Shown piece after piece: positions 59,528 to 64,000 of a DNA stretch of 64,000 nt. The translations under genes and the position numbers were made by a program. Numbering within the stretch: the stretch's first letter is position 1; each line of letters begins with the position of its first letter. The notes beneath the pieces are model-generated. The model had not been told where the DNA came from, ran no database searches, and saw only the letters and a list, made by a program, of their open reading frames with translations. Location: the NCBI RefSeq assembly GCF_021390395.1, contig NZ_JAJUWT010000001.1, forward strand, positions 186,001 to 250,000, in the 5' to 3' direction. This DNA comes from Saccharothrix sp. S26. Lineage in GTDB: Bacteria; Actinomycetota; Actinomycetes; Mycobacteriales; Pseudonocardiaceae.

Positions 59528-60601
59528 GTGCACAGGGGGTTGCGCGTCGTTGCCGGGCTGTTGCTCGGCTTCGGATCCGCGCTGGTGGATCTCTTGGTGG
59601 TGGTGTTCACCCGGAAGGCGGCTGTCGCCGCGGCCGGGTGGGAACGGCGGCGGCTGCGCGCGTTCCTCGGGATCGACAGCGCCGAGCCCAGCCGCGAGCA
59701 GGCGGTGCGCTACCTGGCCGTGCGCGCGCCGGTCGGCCTGTTCGGCGGTTTCGTGCTGGCCTGGCTGTTCTACGGGCTGGCCATGGGCGTGGTCGTGGCG
59801 TACCGGCTGGTCGCGGGCGGTCCCACCAGCGGGCTGGACCGGTCCGACAACTGGACCGACTTCCTGTGGACGGGCTTGATCGGGCTGGTCCTGCTCTACA
59901 TCGAGGTCCAGGGCATCATCGGCGTGGTCGCGCTGGAGGCGAAGGTGGCCCGGCGCTGGCTCGGACCCAGCGAGGCCGAGCTGCTGCGCCTGCGCATCGA
60001 CGAGCTGGCCGCGAGCCGGGCGGGCATCGTGGCCGCCGTGGACGCCGAGCGGCGGCGCATCGAACGCGACCTGCACGACGGCGTGCAGCAGCGGCTGGTC
60101 GCGCTGGGCATGCTGCTCGGCCGCGCCCGCCGCAACCCCGACCACGCCGACGCCCTGCTGGCCCAGGCGCACGAGGAGTCCCGGCACGTGCTGGAGGACC
60201 TGCGCGAGGTGGCGTGGCGGGTCTACCCGGCGGCGCTGGACTCGTTGGGCCTGGTCGAGGCGTTGGAGGCGGTCGCGGACCGGTCGGCGATCCCGGTGCG
60301 GATCCGGTGCGCGCCCCTGACCGCCGCGCCGCAGGTGGAGACGGCCGTGTACTTCGTGGTGTGCGAGGCGGTGACGAACGCGGCCAAGCACTCGGGTGCG
60401 ACCATGATCGGCGTGGACATCACCCAGGAGGCGGGCGCGGTGCGCGTGCGGGTCGCCGACGACGGCGTCGGGGGAGCGGACCCGGCGGGCGGTGGGCTGG
60501 CCGGGCTGTCGCGGCGGGTGCTCGCGCTGGACGGCACGTTCGGCGTGACCAGCCCGGCGGGCGGCCCCACGGTGATCACCGCGGAGGTTCCGTGCGGGTG
60601 A
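59528..60601 (+). CDS. NarL-type sensor histidine kinase
   Basis: 357-residue membrane kinase with three to four helices in the first 140 residues. HisKA_3 motif AERRRIERDLHDGVQQRLVALG with His183; ATPase with VCEAVTNAAKHSGAT (N-box), VADDGVGGADPAGGGLAGLSRRVLALDG. GTG at 59528; TAGCCT ends 7 nt before, a leaderless start. The last 10 bp overlap the response regulator gene, so the pair is coupled. Confidence 0.93.
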   Translation: MHRGLRVVAGLLLGFGSALVDLLVVVFTRKAAVAAAGWERRRLRAFLGIDSAEPSREQAVRYLAVRAPVGLFGGFVLAWLFYGLAMGVVVAYRLVAGGPTSGLDRSDNWTDFLWTGLIGLVLLYIEVQGIIGVVALEAKVARRWLGPSEAELLRLRIDELAASRAGIVAAVDAERRRIERDLHDGVQQRLVALGMLLGRARRNPDHADALLAQAHEESRHVLEDLREVAWRVYPAALDSLGLVEALEAVADRSAIPVRIRCAPLTAAPQVETAVYFVVCEAVTNAAKHSGATMIGVDITQEAGAVRVRVADDGVGGADPAGGGLAGLSRRVLALDGTFGVTSPAGGPTVITAEVPCG

Positions 60602-61230
60602 TCCTGGCCGAGGACTCGACGTTGCTGCGCGAGGGCTTGGTGCGGCTGCTGGTCGAGGAGGGCCACGAGGTGCTGGCCGCCGTCGGTGACGCGGAAGCGC
60701 TGGTCAGCGCCGTGGCGGCGCACGTGCCGGACGTCGTGGTGACCGACGTGCGGATGCCGCCGACGAACTCCGACGAGGGACTGAAGGCCGCGTTGGAGAT
60801 CCGCCGGCGGTTCCCCGGCGTGGGCGTGCTGGTGCTGTCGCAGTACGTCGAGCAGCGCTACGCCGTCGACCTGCTCACCGAGCACGCCGACGGCGTCGGC
60901 TACCTGCTCAAGGACCGCGTGGTGCAGGTGGAGGAGTTCCTGGACGCGTTGCGCCGGGTCGGCGCGGGCGACGTGGCGTTCGACCCGGAGGTGGTGCGGC
61001 GGCTGCTGGCCCGCACCACCCACCCGCTGGACGTGCTGACCGAGCGGGAGCGGCAGGTGCTGGCGCACATGGCCGAGGGGCACACGAACAACGCGATCGC
61101 GTCCCGGCTGCACGTGTCGCGCAGCGCGGTGGAGAAGCACATCAACTCGATCTTCGACAAGCTCGGTCTGTCCGACGTGGACGGCTACAGCAGGCGGGTG
61201 CTGGCGATCCTGCGCTACCTGCGGGCCTGA
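60592..61230 (+). CDS. NarL/LuxR-family response regulator
   Basis: 212-residue response regulator. Receiver with VILAEDSTLLREGLVRLL, phospho-acceptor Asp52 in VVVTDVRMPP, and Lys in GYLLKDRV. HTH of LuxR type: LTERERQVLAHMAEGHTNNAIASRLHVSRSAVEKHINSIFDKLGL. GTG at 60592 with GGAGG upstream. Partner of the preceding kinase; 3' end overlaps the convergent dedA gene by 16 bp. Similar pairs regulate neighbouring transporters or membrane genes, but the target is unknown. Confidence 0.94.
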   Translation: MRVILAEDSTLLREGLVRLLVEEGHEVLAAVGDAEALVSAVAAHVPDVVVTDVRMPPTNSDEGLKAALEIRRRFPGVGVLVLSQYVEQRYAVDLLTEHADGVGYLLKDRVVQVEEFLDALRRVGAGDVAFDPEVVRRLLARTTHPLDVLTERERQVLAHMAEGHTNNAIASRLHVSRSAVEKHINSIFDKLGLSDVDGYSRRVLAILRYLRA

Positions 61231-61835
61231 TCGGACTTGCGGCGCTGGGCCAGCCGTGACACGACGAACCACCCCACGGCCAGCACGACCAGGCCGAGCA
61301 CGACCTTCGACACGATGCCCATGTACTGGTCGACGAGGTGGTAGTTCGCGCCGAGCACGTACCCGGCGAGGATGAGCGCGGTGTTCCAGATCAGGCTGCC
61401 CGCCGCCGTCAGCAGCAGGAAGCTCGGCAACGGCATGCGCTCGACGCCCGCGGGGATGGAGATGAGGCTGCGGAAGATCGGCACCATGCGCCCGAAGAAC
61501 ACCGTCGCCTTGCCGTGGCGGGCGAACCACTCCTCGGTGCGGTCCACGTCGGACACGTTCACCAGCGGCATGCGCTGGGCGATGGCCCTGATCCGGTCAC
61601 GGCCCAGCGCCGCGCCCAGGTAGTACAGCGCCAGCGCGCCGGCGACCGACCCGGTGGTGGTCCACAGGATCGCGGCGAACAGGTTCATCTTGCCCTGGCT
61701 CGCGGTGAAGCCCGCCATCGGCAGGAACAGCTCGCTCGGCAGGGGAGGGAACAGGTTCTCCAGCGCGATCGCGATCCCGGCGCCGGGCGCGCCGAGGGTT
61801 TCCATCAGGTCGGTGATCCACGAGACGACGTCCAT
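61215..61835 (-). CDS. DedA/SNARE-associated membrane protein
   Basis: 206-residue polytopic protein. DedA motifs: ENLFPPLPSELFLPMAGFTASQG and FGRMVPIFRSLISIPAGVERMP (the FxRxxPxxRxxxxxxAG motif), with re-entrant loops and at least four helices. DedA proteins act in undecaprenyl-phosphate or phospholipid flipping and membrane-potential homeostasis. ATG at 61835. Confidence 0.93.
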   Translation of the reverse strand: MDVVSWITDLMETLGAPGAGIAIALENLFPPLPSELFLPMAGFTASQGKMNLFAAILWTTTGSVAGALALYYLGAALGRDRIRAIAQRMPLVNVSDVDRTEEWFARHGKATVFFGRMVPIFRSLISIPAGVERMPLPSFLLLTAAGSLIWNTALILAGYVLGANYHLVDQYMGIVSKVVLGLVVLAVGWFVVSRLAQRRKSDQARR

Positions 61836-61903
61836 GATCCCAAGTTACGAACGCGCCGGTGCCGTCACCATGAAGTCCGCCGCACACCGGGGTGTGGAAA
61901 ACC

Positions 61904-62338
61904 TCAGTCCTCCACCGCGGCGCGTGCGGCCAGTGCCTTGGCGTACCGCGAGATCACGGCTTGGAGCACCCGGCGGTAGAGCCACCCCGTCCCGCGTGCC
62001 TTGGGCTCGAACGACGAGTGCCAGCGGATCGCCGTCCCGTCGCCGTCCGGCGAGAGGTCGATGAACGCCCGGTAGTCGCGAATGGCGAGACCCGAGAGCA
62101 GGACGTAGCCCACCCGCCGGTTCGGCGTCAGTTCGACGACCTCCTCCCTCGTCGGCTCCTTGCGGCCTTTGTTGTGGAATACCCGCACTTCGCCGACGCC
62201 ATGCGCGTCACCCGCGCGTTCGCGCTCGTACCGCAGCACGGGCGACCACTCGGGCCACGTCGAGCTGTCGGCGGCCAGCCGGTAGACCCGTTCCGGCGGT
62301 GCTTCGCTGCGGACGCGCACGTCCACTCTCTGTACCAT
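61904..62338 (-). CDS. SRPBCC (START-like) family protein
   Basis: 144-residue helix-grip protein of the polyketide cyclase/SRPBCC superfamily: RVDVRVRSEAPPERVYRLAADSSTWPEWSPVLRYERE ... TAIRWHSSFEPKARGTGWLYRRVLQAVISRYAKALAA. Binds an unknown hydrophobic ligand. Start either ATG 62338 or ATG 62347; both lie inside the tandem operator, and neither has a ribosome site, so initiation is probably leaderless. Divergent from the TetR gene and almost certainly under its control. Confidence 0.85.
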   Translation of the reverse strand: MVQRVDVRVRSEAPPERVYRLAADSSTWPEWSPVLRYERERAGDAHGVGEVRVFHNKGRKEPTREEVVELTPNRRVGYVLLSGLAIRDYRAFIDLSPDGDGTAIRWHSSFEPKARGTGWLYRRVLQAVISRYAKALAARAAVED

Positions 62339-62362
62339 GCGGTACATGTACCATCTGGTACA
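62331..62362. promoter_or_regulatory. Tandem TetR-type operator, two abutting 16-bp palindromes
   Basis: TGTACCATGCGGTACA (62331-62346) and TGTACCATCTGGTACA (62347-62362) share the half-sites TGTACC/GGTACA with a 4-nt centre and touch without a gap. They cover both possible starts of the SRPBCC gene and the first base of the TetR start codon. TACCAT in the second copy could also be the -10 box of tetR. Binding of the TetR protein here would shut off both genes. Confidence 0.8.
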
Positions 62363-62913
62363 TGACGGAACAAGGGGGTGCGCGGCAACGCCTGCTCGCC
62401 GCCGTGGTCGAGCACCTCGCCGAGCACGGCCTGGCCGACGTGAGCCTGCGCGGTCTCGCCGAGGCCGTGGGCACCAGCCACCGGATGCTCATCTACCACT
62501 TCGGCTCGATGGAGGGCCTGCTGGTCGAGGTCGTGCGCGCGGTCGAGGCGAGGCAGCGGGCCGTGCTGGCGTCACTGCCGACCGACGACCCGGCCGAGGC
62601 CGCCCGCGCGTTCTGGCGCACGCTGACCAACCCGTCCCTGCGCGCCCACGAACGCCTGTTCTTCGAGCTCTACGCCCAGGCCGCCCAGGGCCGTCCCGGC
62701 ACCACGCCGCTGCTGGACGGCATCGTCACCGACTGGCTGGAACCGATCGCCGCCGTCCAGCGCTCCCTCGGCCACCCGCCGGCCGTCGCCGAGGCCCGCG
62801 CCCGCCTCGGCCTGGCCGTCGCCCGCGGCCTCCTGCTGGACCTGATCGCCACCAACGACCTGCCCGCCGTCAACGCCGCCATGGACCAGTTCATCACCCT
62901 GACCACCCCGTGA
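62362..62913 (+). CDS. TetR-family transcriptional regulator
   Basis: 183-residue regulator. N-terminal HTH RQRLLAAVVEHLAEHGLADVSLRGLAEAVGTSHRMLIYHFGSMEGLL is typical TetR; the helical rest (FWRTLTNPSLRAHERLFFELYAQAAQG, DWLEPIAAVQRSLG) is a ligand domain of the TetR_C_33-like kind. ATG at 62362, placed 7 nt after TACCAT, suggesting leaderless translation. Likely controls itself and the divergent SRPBCC gene. Repeat array G begins at the base after the stop. Confidence 0.92.
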   Translation: MTEQGGARQRLLAAVVEHLAEHGLADVSLRGLAEAVGTSHRMLIYHFGSMEGLLVEVVRAVEARQRAVLASLPTDDPAEAARAFWRTLTNPSLRAHERLFFELYAQAAQGRPGTTPLLDGIVTDWLEPIAAVQRSLGHPPAVAEARARLGLAVARGLLLDLIATNDLPAVNAAMDQFITLTTP

Positions 62914-63087
62914 GTCCTACCTCCACGCCGCGTGTGTCCTACGTCCAGAACGCGTGTGTCCTACGTTCAGGACCCCCGAATTCAACGTTCAGAACCCCCG
63001 CCGCCCCTCCGTGAGCGTTGAACTCGGGGGTCGCGAACGTTGGACTCTCGAGGTGCGAACGTAGGACTCTCGCGGGGGACGTAGGAT
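62914..63087. repeat. Repeat array G, inverted pair (3 forward + 3 reverse, diverged)
   Basis: Forward units at 62914, 62936 and 62958 with terminal motif to 62995; reverse terminal motif 63011-63030, reverse units at 63030 and 63052, and a shortened third at about 63072-63087. Reverse units are diverged (GTCGCGAACGTTGGAC, GGTGCGAACGTAGGAC). The third reads ...GACGTAGGAT, turning the usual TAGGAC into a perfect TAGGAT -10 box 8 nt before the CobW-like start. Confidence 0.85.
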
Positions 63088-63095
63088 CGGCAGGC

Positions 63096-64000
63096 GTGAA
63101 GCGGATCCCGGTGGTCGTGGTCGCGGGGTTCCTCGGGGCCGGCAAGACGACGTTGCTCAACCACCTGCTCAACGGCAGCCGCGGCACGCGGATCGGGGTC
63201 GTGGTCAACGACTTCGGCGCGATCGGCATCGACGCGATGAGCGTGGCCGGGCAGGTCGACTCCACCGTCTCGCTGAGCAACGGGTGCCTGTGCTGCGCGG
63301 TCGACGTGAGCGAGCTCGACGCGATGCTGGCCAAGCTGGACTCGCTGGTCGACGTCATCGTGATCGAGGCGAGCGGCTTGGCCGAACCGCAGGCCATGGC
63401 GCGGATGGTGCTCGCCACCGAGAACCCCCGCCTGACCTACGGCGGCCTGGTGCTGCTGGTCGACGCCGCCGAGTTCCCCGACGACCTGGCCAAGGCACCT
63501 GCGCGTGGCCGACCTCGTGGTGCTGAACAAGGTCGACCGCGTCACGGACCCGGACGCGCTCGCGGCCGAGATCGAGCGGCTCAAGCCGGGCGTGCCCGTG
63601 GTGCGGTCGTCGTTCGGCCGCGTGGACCCGGCCCTGCTGTTCGACCCGCGCCCGCGCGAGCGGTCCGGCCAACTGTCCTTCGAGGACCTGCTGGACGAAG
63701 AGCACGACCACGTGCGCTACGACAGCGTGGAGTTCACCGGCGGCGCGATGAACCCGTTGCGCTTCATGGCTTTCCTCGACGCACGGCCCAAGGGCCTGTA
63801 CCGGATCAAGGGCTTCGTGCGGTTCGACGTGCCCGGCCACCGGCAGCGGTTCGGCCTGCACACCGTCGGCGCGTTCCTGCGGTTCGAACGGTCGGCGTGG
63901 CCGGGGCTGCGGCGCACGGAGCTCGTGCTCATCGGCACGGGCCTGGACGTCGCCGCGATCCGCGCGGAGCTGGCCGCCTGCGAGGAGCCGGACCCGGCCT
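63096..64000 (+). pseudogene. CobW/COG0523-family GTP-binding protein, frameshifted and cut by the window end
   Basis: G3E-family GTPase (metal chaperone type). The first part (GTG at 63096) has P-loop VVAGFLGAGKTTLLNHLL and the metal-binding CxCC in SNGCLCCAVD (Cys64, 66, 67), then VIVIEASGLAEPQ and LLVDAAEFPDDLAK. At about 63495 the frame shifts by one base: the correct continuation HLRVADLVVLNKVDR and the C-terminal domain (FTGGAMNPLRFMAFLDARPKGLYRIKGFVRFD) are in the next frame. The segment expected between EFP and HLR also looks short. Either a real pseudogene or a sequencing error; the protein parts on both sides look undamaged. It starts leaderless from TAGGAT in repeat array G. Confidence 0.8.

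Overview
The window is high-GC actinobacterial chromosome, most likely from a Pseudonocardiales filamentous genus (Saccharothrix/Actinosynnema/Lentzea-like). Signs are the very high third-position GC, many GTG starts, many leaderless-looking starts with a TAnnnT hexamer 6-8 nt upstream, geosmin synthase, SARP and LAL regulators, class E sortase (LAxTG) signals, and a gene order that from about 28.7 to 51.6 kb follows the mycobacterial dinG-pncB-clpS-DUF2017-P1 peptidase-mec-cysO-cysM-rhomboid-murI-MBL-rph-rdgB block, with extra genes inserted.

Layout. 0-12 kb: 3' part of geosmin synthase, a decayed sialidase remnant, an AfsR/SARP-type NB-ARC regulator, an FMN reductase, a large LuxR (LAL) regulator, a small membrane protein, and a secreted GH20 hexosaminidase preceded by a DasR-type operator. 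11-14.7 kb: a Cys/His hydrolase-like protein, then a divergent module of a 78-aa membrane protein versus an XRE-type regulator plus glycosyltransferase, with a duplicated operator. 14.8-18.8 kb: methionine-salvage operon mtnA-mtnC-mtnB-mtnD behind a DszC/SfnC-like flavoprotein. 18.7-23.1 kb: HD protein, two-component system, and two tandem LAxTG-anchored surface proteins whose promoters were duplicated with them. 23.3-28.6 kb: ctaD, serB, a Pth2-family protein, a phospholipase D-like protein. 28.7-30.8 kb: dinG.

30.9-36.1 kb: an island between dinG and pncB. On the minus strand are an exosortase/archaeosortase-family transpeptidase and a processive-type GT2 glycosyltransferase. On the plus strand are a secreted protein with an exosortase-type C-terminal tag, a 55-aa LAATG mini-anchor, UDP-GlcNAc 2-epimerase and a second related secreted protein. 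This is the best candidate for an unusual, little-described system: Gram-positive surface-protein sorting tied to glycan synthesis, with a WhiG/FliA-like promoter and a motif shared by two of its promoters.

36.2-51.6 kb: NAD salvage (pncB-pncA), clpS, cysteine biosynthesis by the CysO/Mec/CysM thiocarboxylate route, rhomboid, murI, MBL phosphodiesterase-like protein, rph and rdgB. Inserted among these are acetylesterases, a second MBL protein, an SMP-30 protein, hemerythrin, OsmC and DUF2231 proteins. 51.6-55.7 kb: a NACHT-LRR STAND ATPase (possible phage defence), a Bcp peroxiredoxin and a lipoprotein. 56-61.8 kb: three flavin oxidoreductase genes, a NarL-type two-component system and DedA. 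61.9-64 kb: SRPBCC/TetR divergent pair with a tandem operator, and a frameshifted CobW-like GTPase running off the end.

Seven intergenic arrays of a 22-bp-period repeat (core GTCCTACGTTCAGAAC) sit at gene ends across the window. They form inverted pairs in places, supply stop codons to two genes, and in one case seem to have become a promoter.
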